Origin: Azospirillum brasilense
GTDB lineage: Bacteria > Pseudomonadota > Alphaproteobacteria > Azospirillales > Azospirillaceae
Assembly: GCF_001315015.1 (NCBI RefSeq)
Contig: NZ_CP012915.1
Span: 930,001 to 994,000, forward strand
Reading direction: 5' to 3'
Length of the DNA: 64,000 nt
How positions within the stretch are numbered: position 1 is the stretch's first letter; every line of letters starts with the position of its first letter. This document shows, one piece after another, positions 1 to 8,321 of this stretch. The notes beneath the pieces were generated by a model that saw only the letters and a program-made list of their open reading frames with translations, made no database searches and had not been told where the DNA came from. The position numbers and the translations under genes are program-made.

Positions 1-554
1 TTCATCGGTTCGCCCAGCGTCAGGACGGTGATGTCGCGGGAATAGGTGCGCAGGAACAGCGCCTCCCCCAAAGCCCCGGTGCCGTGGCCGATAACGCCGA
101 TGCGGTGGCCGGTCACCTCGAACCCGTCGCAGATCGGGCAATGGCGGACCAGTCCCCGCTGCACCGCCTGATACAGGTTGGGCAGCTCCGGTTCGCGGTC
201 GATCACGCCGGTCGCGGCCAGCACGGTGCGGGCGCGGAACAGCCGCCCGTCCTCCGTCCGCACGCGGTAGCCATCGTCGCCCCGCTCCACCGCCGTCACC
301 GTTCCCGGCACGATCCGGGCGCCGTAGCGCTCCGCCTGTGCGCGCATGCGGGCCAGCAACTCGTCGCCGGTCACCCCGTCCGGAAAGCCCGCATGGTTGT
401 GGGACAGCGGAATCCAGGAGGCCCGGCTGGCCCCGGAATCCACCACCAGGAAGCGGCGGCGGTAGCGCGCAAGATAGATTGCCGCGGTCAGCCCGGCGGG
501 TCCGCCGCCGACGATCAGGGTGTCCAGACGCTGTTCCTCGGGTGCGGCGGCCAT
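1..554 (-). CDS. NAD(P)/FAD-dependent oxidoreductase, thioredoxin-reductase-like (partial)
   Basis: The gene reads leftwards and runs off the window, so only about 184 N-terminal residues are visible. Near residue 12 there is an FAD-binding dinucleotide fold, [17 protein letters not shown]. Further on HCPICDGFE sits where thioredoxin reductases carry their redox CxxC, followed by a second nucleotide fold ([12 protein letters not shown]). By family this should be a flavoprotein passing electrons from NAD(P)H to a disulfide or small acceptor. The ATG at 554 is the first Met in frame, but the frame stays open upstream with protein-like sequence ([10 protein letters not shown]) and no clear ribosome site precedes 554, so a non-ATG upstream start is possible. 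Confidence 0.8.
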   Translation of the reverse strand, partial: MAAAPEEQRLDTLIVGGGPAGLTAAIYLARYRRRFLVVDSGASRASWIPLSHNHAGFPDGVTGDELLARMRAQAERYGARIVPGTVTAVERGDDGYRVRTEDGRLFRARTVLAATGVIDREPELPNLYQAVQRGLVRHCPICDGFEVTGHRIGVIGHGTGALGEALFLRTYSRDITVLTLGEPM

Positions 555-731
555 TGCTCGGGCGTTCCAGCGGTCGTTGGTGACGTTGGGGAACAGGCTG
601 CGCCTTCCCAGGTTCCGCAGCGGGACGCTGCACCGCCGAAGCGTCCATTCGCCGCGCCGTCCCCGGCTTGACCGGGTTGAATTGCCACACGCACTGTACG
701 GCCATACCGTGTCCTGCCGGGAGCCGCAGCC

Positions 732-1121
732 GTGCCCCAGCCCCCGTCTGTCCCATCCGAACCGCCGACGTTCAACATCACCCCATGCGACCGGGACATC
801 CTCGACGTCGAGCCGATGTTGCGCAACTTTGGTGGCCCTGGTCCCACCGTCACCATGCTCTACACCCTGTTCCTGGAGAACGCGGATGAGTTGTCGCGCG
901 TTCTGAAAGAGCGATTGGCGCTCGGCGACCTGCATGGCGTCCGGCTGGCCGCCCACTCGGCGGCGGGGGCCGCCCGCACCGCCGGGGCGGGGCGGGTCGC
1001 CGACCTGTTCGGCTCGGTGGAGGATGCGGCCCTGCGCGGCGACGCGGCGGTGGTGCGGCGGGACGCAGCGGCCATCGACCGCGCCCTGGCCGACGTGAAA
1101 ATTTTAATCGCACGCATTTGA
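732..1121 (+). CDS. Stand-alone Hpt (histidine phosphotransfer) protein
   Basis: 129 residues from a GTG start. The motif [14 protein letters not shown] (phospho-accepting His near residue 75) is the classical Hpt helix H-x-x-[KA]-G-x-x, followed by helices typical of the four-helix bundle. Proteins of this kind relay phosphate between a hybrid histidine kinase and a response regulator in the cytoplasm. It has no kinase or receiver domain of its own. A lone receiver gene follows 67 bp downstream in the same direction, so the two are plausible partners. The N-terminal 25 residues are proline-rich and the true start could be a later codon. Confidence 0.8.
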   Translation: MPQPPSVPSEPPTFNITPCDRDILDVEPMLRNFGGPGPTVTMLYTLFLENADELSRVLKERLALGDLHGVRLAAHSAAGAARTAGAGRVADLFGSVEDAALRGDAAVVRRDAAAIDRALADVKILIARI

Positions 1122-1188
1122 GTTTCTTTCGCGCTGATATATCATGCAGGCGTAACCCTTAGGGGTACCCACAGGACGAAGCGCGAGG

Positions 1189-1566
1189 GTGGCCGTGTCG
1201 TTCAATTCCTGCGCGGTGCTGGTCGTCGAGGACGAGGTGGTGACCCGCAGCGTCTCGGTGCGGCTGCTGAAGCAGTTGGGCGTCGGCACGGTGATCGAAG
1301 CCGCCGACGGGGCGGAGGCGTTGGCCCGCTGCAACCGCGTCGATTTCGACGCGATCTTCTGCGACGTGGACATGGCGCCGATGGGCGGTCTGGCCTTTCT
1401 GGAGGCTTTGGACGGGCGGGCGCCGGTCATCATGCTGACCAAGCACGACGGGTCGGACGTCGTCCTGTCGGCCCTGCGCTCCGGTGCCACCGGCTATCTG
1501 GTGAAGCCGCTGACCCCGGTCGGCCTGCGCGAGAAGCTGGAAAAAGCGCTGACCGCGAAAGGGTAG
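1189..1566 (+). CDS. Single-domain response regulator (CheY-like receiver)
   Basis: 125 residues forming one receiver domain and nothing else. Visible are the acidic pair VEDE (14-15), phospho-acceptor Asp59 in FCDVDM, the switch Thr84 in IMLTK and the conserved Lys106 in GYLVKPL. With no output domain it must act by protein contact or pass phosphate on. It follows the Hpt gene and is probably co-transcribed with it. The start is a GTG; a second in-frame GTG two codons later is equally possible. Confidence 0.85.
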   Translation: MAVSFNSCAVLVVEDEVVTRSVSVRLLKQLGVGTVIEAADGAEALARCNRVDFDAIFCDVDMAPMGGLAFLEALDGRAPVIMLTKHDGSDVVLSALRSGATGYLVKPLTPVGLREKLEKALTAKG

Positions 1567-1664
1567 AACCTTGACCGCGACATTATACTTTTCGTAACCA
1601 CGGCGGAATTATTCTGTACACGGTGCATTGCTGCACCCTTGTGCGGATTGCCGGGAGATTCCGC

Positions 1665-2045
1665 ATGCCCATGAACGTTCTGGAAGTGGCGATCTACGCC
1701 ATGGTGCTCACCGCGTCGCAGCCGCGCCCCTATGAGTGCGTCGCGGTGCAGCCGGAGGGGGTGAACTGCACGAACGGCCTCGCCGTGGCGTCTGAGACGC
1801 CGAACGGAGTCATGGCCTTCAACACCGGTGTTCAGGTCATCAAGGACAACCAGGGCCGCGTGCGGCTGAGCAACGGGATCACCACCCATTTTGATTCCTC
1901 GGCCTGGGTGGCCTTCAAGAACCCCGGCGGACAGACCCTGGTCAGCGTGCGCAAGACAGGGCCGTTCCGCTTCAAGTTCTCCAACAGCTTCCAGTGCGAG
2001 ATGATCGGCCAGAAGCAGGACATGGCGCGCTGCTACAAACCCTGA
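1665..2045 (+). CDS. Conserved hypothetical protein, about 126 aa
   Basis: I do not recognise a family. The ATG at 1665 (MPMNVLEVAIYAMVL) is preceded by GGGAG at the right distance, which favours it over an upstream ATG at 1623. The N-terminus is mildly hydrophobic and could be a weak signal or anchor. The rest is a compact beta-rich sequence with paired cysteines (CVAVQPEGVNC; CEM...RC near the end), suggesting a small disulfide-stabilised exported domain. It lies alone between the receiver gene and the convergent glutathionyl-hydroquinone reductase gene. Confidence 0.6.
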   Translation: MPMNVLEVAIYAMVLTASQPRPYECVAVQPEGVNCTNGLAVASETPNGVMAFNTGVQVIKDNQGRVRLSNGITTHFDSSAWVAFKNPGGQTLVSVRKTGPFRFKFSNSFQCEMIGQKQDMARCYKP

Positions 2046-2052
2046 GGCCCGA

Positions 2053-3000
2053 TCACCCCACCGAGCCCCGTTCATGCGGCGCGTCGAGGTCCAGCGCCGG
2101 CCCCTTCGGCACGACGCCGGTCGGGTTGATCATGGTGTGGCTGGCGTAATAGTGCCGCTTGATGTGGTGGAAATCGACGGTCTCCGCCACGCCCGGCACC
2201 TGATAGAGGTCGCGCAGATAGCCGGACAGGTGCGGATAGTCGGCGATGCGGCGCAGGTTGCACTTGAAGTGGCCGACATAGACGGCGTCGAAGCGCACCA
2301 GCGTGGTGAACAGGCGCCAGTCGGCCTCGGTCTGCCGGTTCCCCAGCAGATAGCGCTGCTTGGCCAGCCGTTCGTCCAACTCGTCGAGCGCCGCGAAGAG
2401 GGCGTCGAACGCCTGCTCGTACTTCTCCTGGCTGGTCGCAAAGCCGGCCTTGTAGACGCCGTTGTTGACGCGGTCGTAGACGAAGGCGTTGAGCCGGTCG
2501 ATCTCCTCCGCCAGTTCCGCCGGGTAGAAATCCAGCGAGGCGTCGCCGAAGGCATCGAATTCCCGGTTCAGCATGCGGACGATCTCGGCGGACTCGTTGC
2601 TGACGATCGTCCCGGTTTTCCTGTCCCACAGCACCGGGACGGTGACGCGCCCCGAGTAGGTGGGATCGGCCTTGGTGTAGACCTCGTGCAGGCGGGTGGA
2701 GCCGGTGATCGGATCGGGTTCGGGGAAGGTCCAGCCCTCCTCGCGCATCAGGGGATCGACCACGGTGACGCCAATGACGTCCTCCAGCCCCTTCAGCTTG
2801 CGCAGGATCAGCGTGCGGTGCGCCCAGGGGCAGGCCAGCGACACGAACAGGTGGTAGCGCCCGGCCTCCGGCTGGAACGGGGTCGAGCCGTCGGCCCGCA
2901 CCCAATTGCGGAACTGGGTCTCCGGACGGACGAAGGCGCCGCCGCTGTTCTTGGTGTCGTACCACTGGTCGTGCCAGCGGCCGTCGATCAACAGGCCCAT
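2053..3000 (-). CDS. yqjG: Glutathionyl-hydroquinone reductase (GST Xi class, YqjG/ECM4-like)
   Basis: 315 residues, the usual length of the family. The catalytic motif SLACPWAHR (Cys near residue 58), the preceding FRNWV and G-R-Y-H-L, and the helical C-terminal half ending FHHIKRHYYASH...NPTG are diagnostic. These enzymes reduce glutathionyl-hydroquinones to hydroquinones through a Cys-GSH mixed disulfide in the cytosol. The gene follows wrbA by 67 bp on the same strand, the gap filled by a 13-bp perfect hairpin, so they probably form one quinone-detoxification operon under the divergent LysR. Start ATG 3000 was chosen because upstream sequence is low-complexity. Confidence 0.92.
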   Translation of the reverse strand: MGLLIDGRWHDQWYDTKNSGGAFVRPETQFRNWVRADGSTPFQPEAGRYHLFVSLACPWAHRTLILRKLKGLEDVIGVTVVDPLMREEGWTFPEPDPITGSTRLHEVYTKADPTYSGRVTVPVLWDRKTGTIVSNESAEIVRMLNREFDAFGDASLDFYPAELAEEIDRLNAFVYDRVNNGVYKAGFATSQEKYEQAFDALFAALDELDERLAKQRYLLGNRQTEADWRLFTTLVRFDAVYVGHFKCNLRRIADYPHLSGYLRDLYQVPGVAETVDFHHIKRHYYASHTMINPTGVVPKGPALDLDAPHERGSVG

Positions 3001-3026
3001 GCCCTGAACTCCCCTCTGTCCGGTGC

Positions 3027-3057
3027 CGCCTCTCCCGCCCGGACGGCGGGAGAGGCG
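3027..3057. other. Perfect 13-bp hairpin between wrbA and yqjG
   Basis: The arms 3027-3039 and 3045-3057 (CGCCTCTCCCGCC and its complement) are perfectly complementary around a CGGAC loop. No T-run follows on either strand, so it is not a standard intrinsic terminator. In a polycistronic wrbA-yqjG message it could protect the upstream cistron's 3' end or tune expression between the two. Confidence 0.7.
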
Positions 3058-3067
3058 CACTCCACCC

Positions 3068-3670
3068 TCAACCGTGCAGCTTCTTGGCGATCTCCGCGAC
3101 GTGCCGCCCCTGGTAGCGGGCTCCGTCCAGCTCGACCGCGCTCGGCTGGCGGGAGCCGTCGCCGCCCGCGATGGTGCTGGCGCCATAGGGGCTGTTGCCC
3201 ATCACCTCGTCCACGCCCATCTGGCCCTGGAAGCTGTAGGGCAGACCGACGATCACCATGCCGAGGTGCAGAAGCACGGTGTGGGTGGTGAGGATCGTGC
3301 TCTCCTGCCCGCCGTGCTGGGTGGCGGAGGAGGAGAAGGCGGCGCCCACCTTGCCGACCAGCGCGCCCTTCGCCCACAGGCCGCCCGTCTGGTCGAGGAA
3401 GTTCTTCATCTGGCCCGGCATGTTGCCGTAGCGCGTCGGCACGCCCAGGATGATGGCGTCGTAGTTGGCCAGCTCGTTCGGGTCGGCGATGGGAATGTTC
3501 GGCTCTTCCTTGAAGTGCGCCTTCTGCCGCACCTCTTCGGGGACCAGCTCCGGCACGCGCTTCACGGTCACCTCGGTGCCGGCAACGGAGCGTGCGCCCT
3601 CGGCCATCGCCTGCGCCATGGTGGAGATGTGGCCGTAGCTGCTGTAGTAGAGCACCAGAACCTTCGCCAT
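3068..3670 (-). CDS. wrbA: NAD(P)H:quinone oxidoreductase WrbA
   Basis: 200 residues, the standard WrbA length. The flavodoxin-like FMN phosphate loop is at YYSSYGHI (near residue 9), then [22 protein letters not shown] and the late GQESTIL and PYGASTI segments typical of WrbA. The enzyme performs two-electron reduction of quinones with NAD(P)H, avoiding semiquinone radicals. The start ATG 3670 has a strong GAGGGGAGA site; in-frame sequence upstream is unconserved. It is first gene of an operon with the hydroquinone reductase and is divergent from a LysR gene, which suggests induction by quinones. Confidence 0.95.
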   Translation of the reverse strand: MAKVLVLYYSSYGHISTMAQAMAEGARSVAGTEVTVKRVPELVPEEVRQKAHFKEEPNIPIADPNELANYDAIILGVPTRYGNMPGQMKNFLDQTGGLWAKGALVGKVGAAFSSSATQHGGQESTILTTHTVLLHLGMVIVGLPYSFQGQMGVDEVMGNSPYGASTIAGGDGSRQPSAVELDGARYQGRHVAEIAKKLHG

Positions 3671-3770
3671 GTCTCGTCTCCCCTCTGTCGTTGCGGCCGC
3701 GCTGGAGGCTGCGGCGTTCCAAAAAGATAGCGCGTTGCCGCGTCCTAGCAAATCCAGGGCGCTGGAACTT

Positions 3771-3795
3771 CATTGTTCCCAGGTGTAGAACAATG
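3771..3795. promoter_or_regulatory. LysR-type operator: perfect 8-bp inverted repeat, T-N11-A
   Basis: CATTGTTC (3771-3778) and GAACAATG (3788-3795) are perfect complements with a 9-bp spacer; the inner part fits the LysR box T-N11-A. It lies in the 127 bp between the divergent wrbA and lysR genes and abuts the lysR start at 3798. This suggests autorepression of lysR together with control of wrbA. Confidence 0.75.
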
Positions 3796-3797
3796 AC

Positions 3798-4736
3798 ATG
3801 GATCGCCTCGACGACATGATGGCCTTTATCAAGGTCGTGGACACCAAGAGCTTCACCACCGCGGCGGAGCGCCTGAACCTGTCCAAGTCCGTGGTTTCCC
3901 GCCGCATCGCGGAGTTGGAGAACCGGTTGGGGGCGCGGCTGCTGAACCGCACCACGCGCAAGCTCAGCCTGACCGAGGTCGGACAAGCCTATTACGAGCG
4001 CTGCACCCGCATCATCGCCGACCTGGAGGAGGCGGAGCAGGCCGTCGCCGACCTGCACGCCGCCCCGCGCGGGCGGTTGAAAGTCAACGCGCCGGTGTCC
4101 TTCGGGCTGCTGCATCTGGCCAAGGCGGTCGCCGAGTTCCTCGAACGCTACCCGTCCATCGAAATTGAGATGGACCTGAACGACCGCTACGTCGACCTGA
4201 TCGACGAGGGCTACGATCTGGCGGTGCGCATCGGGCGGCTGCGCGACAGCTCGCTGATCGCCAAGCGTCTGGCTCCCAACCGGCAGGTGGTCTGCGCCAG
4301 CCCGGCCTATCTTGAGAAGCACGGGATACCTCAGACGCCGGATGAGCTGTCCAACCACAACTGCCTGATTTACACCAACATTCCGACCGCCGAGCAGTGG
4401 CAGTTCCGCGTCGGCGACGCCATGCGCTCGGTCCGCGTGTCGGGATCGCTGCGCACCAACAACGGCGACCTGCTGCGCGAGTCCGCCATCGCCGGCGTCG
4501 GCATCATCGTTCTGCCCACCTTCCTGTGCGGGGAGGCTCTGTCCAAGGGGCAGCTCCAGTGTCTGCTGCTGGACTATTACATGGCGGAATCGAACGTCTT
4601 CGCGGTCTACCCGCAGAACCGGCACCTGTCGCCGAAGGTCCGTGTCTTCGTCGATTTCCTGGCCGAACGCTTCGGCCCGCGCCCCTATTGGGACTGCGCC
4701 CTGCTGAGCCTGCAGCCCTTCCGGGCGGAGGCGTGA
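3798..4736 (+). CDS. LysR-family transcriptional regulator of the wrbA operon
   Basis: 312 residues. The N-terminal winged helix-turn-helix (MDRLDDMMAFIKVVDTKSFT, then AAERLNLSKSVVSRRIAELE) and the substrate-binding domain (VNAPVSFGLLHLAK ... DLAVRIG) are typical of LysR regulators that control a divergent enzyme gene. The start at 3798 has no Shine-Dalgarno because an operator-like palindrome fills the space just upstream; the mRNA may be leaderless or nearly so. By position it should sense a quinone or an electrophile and regulate wrbA-yqjG, but the ligand cannot be read from the sequence. Confidence 0.92.
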   Translation: MDRLDDMMAFIKVVDTKSFTTAAERLNLSKSVVSRRIAELENRLGARLLNRTTRKLSLTEVGQAYYERCTRIIADLEEAEQAVADLHAAPRGRLKVNAPVSFGLLHLAKAVAEFLERYPSIEIEMDLNDRYVDLIDEGYDLAVRIGRLRDSSLIAKRLAPNRQVVCASPAYLEKHGIPQTPDELSNHNCLIYTNIPTAEQWQFRVGDAMRSVRVSGSLRTNNGDLLRESAIAGVGIIVLPTFLCGEALSKGQLQCLLLDYYMAESNVFAVYPQNRHLSPKVRVFVDFLAERFGPRPYWDCALLSLQPFRAEA

Positions 4737-4766
4737 CCGACGCCCCCGCTCCGAACGGTCTTTTCA

Positions 4767-6293
4767 TCAGGCCGCCGGCTTCTCCAATATAAAGAGAAGA
4801 CCCGGCACGCCCACGCCCTTCTCCCGCCGGGGGGAGCAGGGCTCCATCAGACGCACCGTCAGGCCCGCCGCCGCCGCCATCTCGCGCAGATAGGCTTCGC
4901 TGTGGGCGTAGCGCCGCGACGGGCCGAGCGCGTAGCCGGAGGCCGCCGCCTCGCCGTCCAGACGCTCCACCGTCGCGGCGAAGCGGCCCTCCGGACGCAG
5001 GGCCTTGGCGGCGCCCTCGAACAGCGCGGTCAGGTTGCCGAGATAGACCAGCACGTCGGCGGCGACCAGCAAGTCCCAGGCGCCGGGCACCGCCTCCACC
5101 GCCGCGACCACGTCGCCGACCGACAACTCATCATAGAGAGCGCGGGCGCGGGCCTTCTCGACCATGCGCGGGGCCAGATCGACCCCGGCAAGATGCGCCG
5201 CCAACGGGCGGAACGCCACGCCCGCCAAGCCGGTGCCGCAGCCGAGGTCCAGAACCCGCAACCCGGAAGCCCCAGGGTCCGATGCCGGCCCCAGCCGGTC
5301 CACCGCCTCGCGCAGCAGGGCCGGCGCGGAGTAGCCCAGCTTGCCCACCAGATCCTGGTCGAAGCGGTCGGCGTAGCGGTCGAACAGGGCGCGCACATAG
5401 GCCGCCGACAGATCCGCCCCGGCGCCCCCATCCAGCGCGGCGATCAGCGCCGCGCAGCCGAGTCGCCCGTCCGAGTCGAGCCCTTCGGCGCGGCGCAGCG
5501 CGGTCAGCGCCTTCGCCGGCTCCTGCAGCATGATCCAGGCCCGACCGATGGCGGCGTGCAGGTCGGCGTCCTCCGGGTCCCGGCGGGACAAGGGCTGAAG
5601 CAGCTCGACCGCGCCCAGCGCGTCGCCAGCCTCGACCAGCAAGGCCGCCAGTTCCAGCGCCGCCTCGCGGTCGCCGGAGCGCAGGGCCACGGCCTCGCGG
5701 TACTCCTCCAGTGCGGCCTCCCGCCGGCCCGCCGCCGCCAGGGCGCGGGCGAGGCCGAGCCGGGCCGTGGCGGAATCCGGACGCTCCGCCGTCAGCACCT
5801 GCCCGGTGATCACCGCCTCATCGAACCGGCCCGCGGCGCGCAACGCCTCGGCCAGGGCGATCCGCCAGGGCCACACGCCGGGGTCGAGCGCCACCGCCCG
5901 CCCGCAGGCGGCCAGCGCCCCGGCGGCCTCGCCCGCGTCCCGCGTGCTGTCGGCCAGGGCGCCCCAGGCCTCGCCCGATCCCGGATCGGCCGCGCAGGCG
6001 AGCCGGAAGGCACGCGCCGCCCCCGCCGCGTCGGCGGCGTAGAGTCGGTCATAGCCAGTCTGGAACAAAATGCCCGGAACGTCTCCGGGCTGGACGAGGG
6101 GGCCTGCCCCCTCCCGGTCGGCTTGAGCCGTCGAATCGCGATCCACGATCACTTCGCTATGGGAGATGCGCTGTCGCCGTCCCCGCTCCGGGAGACTCCG
6201 GAAAGCGGAAGAAGACACGAACTCCTGCACCAGCTTGCGAGCGCGCGCAAGAGGCATCCGAAGGAGGTCGTTCGGCAGCGAATCGAGCTTCAA
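4767..6293 (-). CDS. TPR-repeat class I SAM-dependent methyltransferase
   Basis: 508 residues. Residues roughly 75-290 are tetratricopeptide repeats (for example DPGSGEAWGALADSTRDAGE). The C-terminal third is a Rossmann methyltransferase with motif I VLDLGCGTGLAG, then GVDLAPRMVEKAR and LLVAADVLVYLG. A paralogue with the same order of domains sits at 61212-62501; they share YVR..FD..A..FD..L...LGY.AP.LL and RYAHSE/RYAHTE. The substrate is unknown; related proteins are annotated as putative methyltransferases of the contact-dependent/TPR group. The start is uncertain: the first 60 residues are not TPR-like and a later ATG is possible. Confidence 0.8.
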   Translation of the reverse strand: MKLDSLPNDLLRMPLARARKLVQEFVSSSAFRSLPERGRRQRISHSEVIVDRDSTAQADREGAGPLVQPGDVPGILFQTGYDRLYAADAAGAARAFRLACAADPGSGEAWGALADSTRDAGEAAGALAACGRAVALDPGVWPWRIALAEALRAAGRFDEAVITGQVLTAERPDSATARLGLARALAAAGRREAALEEYREAVALRSGDREAALELAALLVEAGDALGAVELLQPLSRRDPEDADLHAAIGRAWIMLQEPAKALTALRRAEGLDSDGRLGCAALIAALDGGAGADLSAAYVRALFDRYADRFDQDLVGKLGYSAPALLREAVDRLGPASDPGASGLRVLDLGCGTGLAGVAFRPLAAHLAGVDLAPRMVEKARARALYDELSVGDVVAAVEAVPGAWDLLVAADVLVYLGNLTALFEGAAKALRPEGRFAATVERLDGEAAASGYALGPSRRYAHSEAYLREMAAAAGLTVRLMEPCSPRREKGVGVPGLLFILEKPAA

Positions 6294-6648
6294 ACCGTCG
6301 CATTAGGCCGATTGGATGGATTTGTACGCCTTTCGCACAATCCACCTCTTTCGGTTTTTCAAAGCGCTTCGGAATCAGTGCCTTGATGGCTAAGACCAAG
6401 GCCCGGAGTGGGTTTTTCCCGCCGCCTTGTGACATCGTTCGATCGAAAGGCGTGGTATTACCGGGCAGCAAATAGATTGACGCTGTATAAAATTTTTGGA
6501 AGTGTGGCTTCGGCGCCCGATGGTGGGCGCTGAACTTTCGGGTAGGAGGCGGTCACCGTAAGCGACTCGGTGACCGGTAATGGCGGCCCCGCGCGGGGGG
6601 CCAAAACGAAGCCGGATGAACCCGGCAACGAATGAGGGGACCGAGGAT
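6294..6648 (+). promoter_or_regulatory. Structured 5' leader with four successive hairpins upstream of the transglycosylase gene
   Basis: This gene-free stretch starts A+T-rich (TATAAAATTTTTGG near 6485-6498, a possible promoter). It then holds four short inverted repeats in a row: GCGCCC/GGGCGC (6513-6530), CGGTCACCG/CGGTGACCG (6550-6576, perfect 9 bp), an imperfect GGCCCC/GGGGCC (about 6584-6602) and GCCGG/CCGGC (6611-6626). The last ends 8 nt before the GAGGGGA ribosome site. I cannot match it to a riboswitch class I know. Confidence 0.5.
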
Positions 6649-7314
6649 ATGCAGGATCGAACTCAGCGCGTGCGACGCACGTATGGCGGCTGGATCGCTC
6701 TTGCACTGGGCTTAGCCACCGCTCCGGTTCTCCTCGCCAAGCCCGCCGCCGCCCAGGACAGCAGTTGCGTCTCCCACGCCGTGGAGGCCGAACGCAAGTT
6801 CAACATCCCCTCCGGCCTGCTCGTCGCCATCGCCCTGGTGGAAAGCGGCCAGGACGGCGCCCCGACCCCCTTCGCGATGAGCGTGGAAGGCCGTCCCGTT
6901 TACGCCCGCAACGCCAACGACGCCGCCCGGCATCTCCGCGACAAGCGCGGCCAGCTTCGCCAGAACGTCTATGTCGGCTGCATGCAGATCTCGCTGGGCA
7001 CCCACCGCGGCGAGTTCCAGCCGGTGGAGCGGATCGTCGACCCCCGCGAGAACGTCTATTACGCCGGCCGCCTTCTCCTTCGCCTTCATGGCGAGCAGGG
7101 AAGCTGGAAGACCGCCGTCGCCCGCTACAACGGCGGTTCCACCCGTCAGGCACAGAACTACATCTGCAAGATCTGGCAGCACCTGAACGAGTTGGACCCG
7201 AAGAGCGCCAAGCTGCTCGAATCCGCCCGCTGCGGCGACTCCGAGCCTGCCAGCATCGCGCCGGGCACCCGCCGCACCTTCCGCAACGCCCAGCAGGTCG
7301 CTTCCCTCGACTGA
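6649..7314 (+). CDS. Periplasmic lytic transglycosylase (SLT/GH23 domain)
   Basis: 221 residues from ATG 6649, which has GAGGGGA/GAGG just upstream. A signal peptide (hydrophobic core WIALALGLATAPVLLA, cleavage after KPAAA) leads into a short GH23 domain: catalytic Glu in ALVESGQDG, then GCMQISLGTHR and ARYNGGST, the usual active-site order E-S-G, G-x-M-Q, Y-N. It should cleave peptidoglycan non-hydrolytically. The C-terminal 35 residues look disordered. It stands alone behind a heavily structured leader. Confidence 0.88.
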   Translation: MQDRTQRVRRTYGGWIALALGLATAPVLLAKPAAAQDSSCVSHAVEAERKFNIPSGLLVAIALVESGQDGAPTPFAMSVEGRPVYARNANDAARHLRDKRGQLRQNVYVGCMQISLGTHRGEFQPVERIVDPRENVYYAGRLLLRLHGEQGSWKTAVARYNGGSTRQAQNYICKIWQHLNELDPKSAKLLESARCGDSEPASIAPGTRRTFRNAQQVASLD

Positions 7315-7371
7315 TTACCGGGCTTCGCAGGGGATGGCGCAGAACGGCCCGATGGGCTAAATCCCTGCCCC

Positions 7372-8211
7372 ATGAACTACCGTCATATTTTCCACGCCGG
7401 CAACCCCGCCGACGTGATGAAGCATGCCGTTCTGGCGCTGATCATCGATCATCTGCGCGCCAAGCCGGCGCCCTTCTGCGTGCTCGATGCTCACGCCGGC
7501 ATCGGACGCTACGACCTGGACTCCGAACCGGCGCGCAAGACGCTGGAGTTCCAGGACGGAATCGGACGACTGTTCGGCCAGCCGGCGCCGCACCCGGCGC
7601 TGGAGCCCTATCTCGACGCGGTGAACGCGCTGAACCCGGATGGACGGCTGCGCTGGTACCCCGGATCGCCGCGGCTGGCCCGGGCGCTGCTGCGTGAGCA
7701 GGACCGTCTGCTCCTCAACGAGCTTCACCCCGACGACTGGCAGACCCTGAAGGCGGAGTTCGCTGGGGACCGTCAGGTCTCGACCTTCAAGACGGACGCC
7801 TATCAGGCGTTGAAATCCCACCTGCCGCCGCGGGAGAAGCGCGGCCTCGTCCTGATCGACCCACCCTTCGAGCAGCCGGACGAGTTCGCCCGCATGGCCG
7901 AGGGGCTGAAGGCGGCGCACCGGCGCTGGTCCACCGGCGTCTACGCCCTGTGGTACCCGATCAAGGAACGTGCCGCCGTCTGGCGCTTCCAGGAGGCGGT
8001 GGAGAACACCGGCATCCGCAAGATCCTGACCGTCGAGCTGACGTGGCACCCGGAGGACACACATCTGCGGTTGAACGGCTCCGGGCTGCTGATCGTCAAC
8101 CCGCCCTGGACGCTGGACGACACGCTGCGCGCCATGCTGCCGGCGCTGCACGCCGCCCTGCCTTCCACCGGTGGAGGCTGCACGGTCGACTGGCTGGTTC
8201 CCGAGGGGTAA
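7372..8211 (+). CDS. rlmJ: 23S rRNA (adenine(2030)-N6)-methyltransferase RlmJ
   Basis: 279 residues, full length. MNYRHIFHAGNPADVMKH is the RlmJ signature N-terminus; the SAM-binding segment is LDAHAGIGRYDL, and VLIDPPFEQPDEF holds the N6-adenine methyltransferase D-P-P-[FY] motif. It methylates A2030 of 23S rRNA during ribosome assembly. The gene lies 57 bp after the transglycosylase gene with no terminator between, but the two functions are unrelated. Confidence 0.95.
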   Translation: MNYRHIFHAGNPADVMKHAVLALIIDHLRAKPAPFCVLDAHAGIGRYDLDSEPARKTLEFQDGIGRLFGQPAPHPALEPYLDAVNALNPDGRLRWYPGSPRLARALLREQDRLLLNELHPDDWQTLKAEFAGDRQVSTFKTDAYQALKSHLPPREKRGLVLIDPPFEQPDEFARMAEGLKAAHRRWSTGVYALWYPIKERAAVWRFQEAVENTGIRKILTVELTWHPEDTHLRLNGSGLLIVNPPWTLDDTLRAMLPALHAALPSTGGGCTVDWLVPEG

Positions 8212-8289
8212 AACCGCACATTTCAACGGAGAAGCGGCAACCGGTCACAGAGGTTGCCGTTGCAACGGCCCCACCACTCGCCCTAGGCT

Positions 8290-8308
8290 GAACGGGATTA
8301 CTCCGTTC
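8290..8308. promoter_or_regulatory. Inverted repeat just upstream of the tandem paralogues
   Basis: GAACGG (8290-8295) and CCGTTC (8303-8308) flank a 7-bp spacer, ending 14 bp before the start at 8322. It may be an operator or a hairpin over the ribosome site. There is no such repeat before the second paralogue at 9349, consistent with one transcript for both. Confidence 0.35.
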
Positions 8309-8321
8309 CGGCAAGGCCACG

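Noticed and set aside
2988-4625. 545-codon open frame on the minus strand spanning wrbA and lysR
   Set aside because: It crosses two well-supported genes out of frame and carries no domain.
6157-6471. 104-codon minus-strand frame upstream of the TPR-methyltransferase
   Set aside because: Mostly overlaps the start of that gene in another frame and has no ribosome site.
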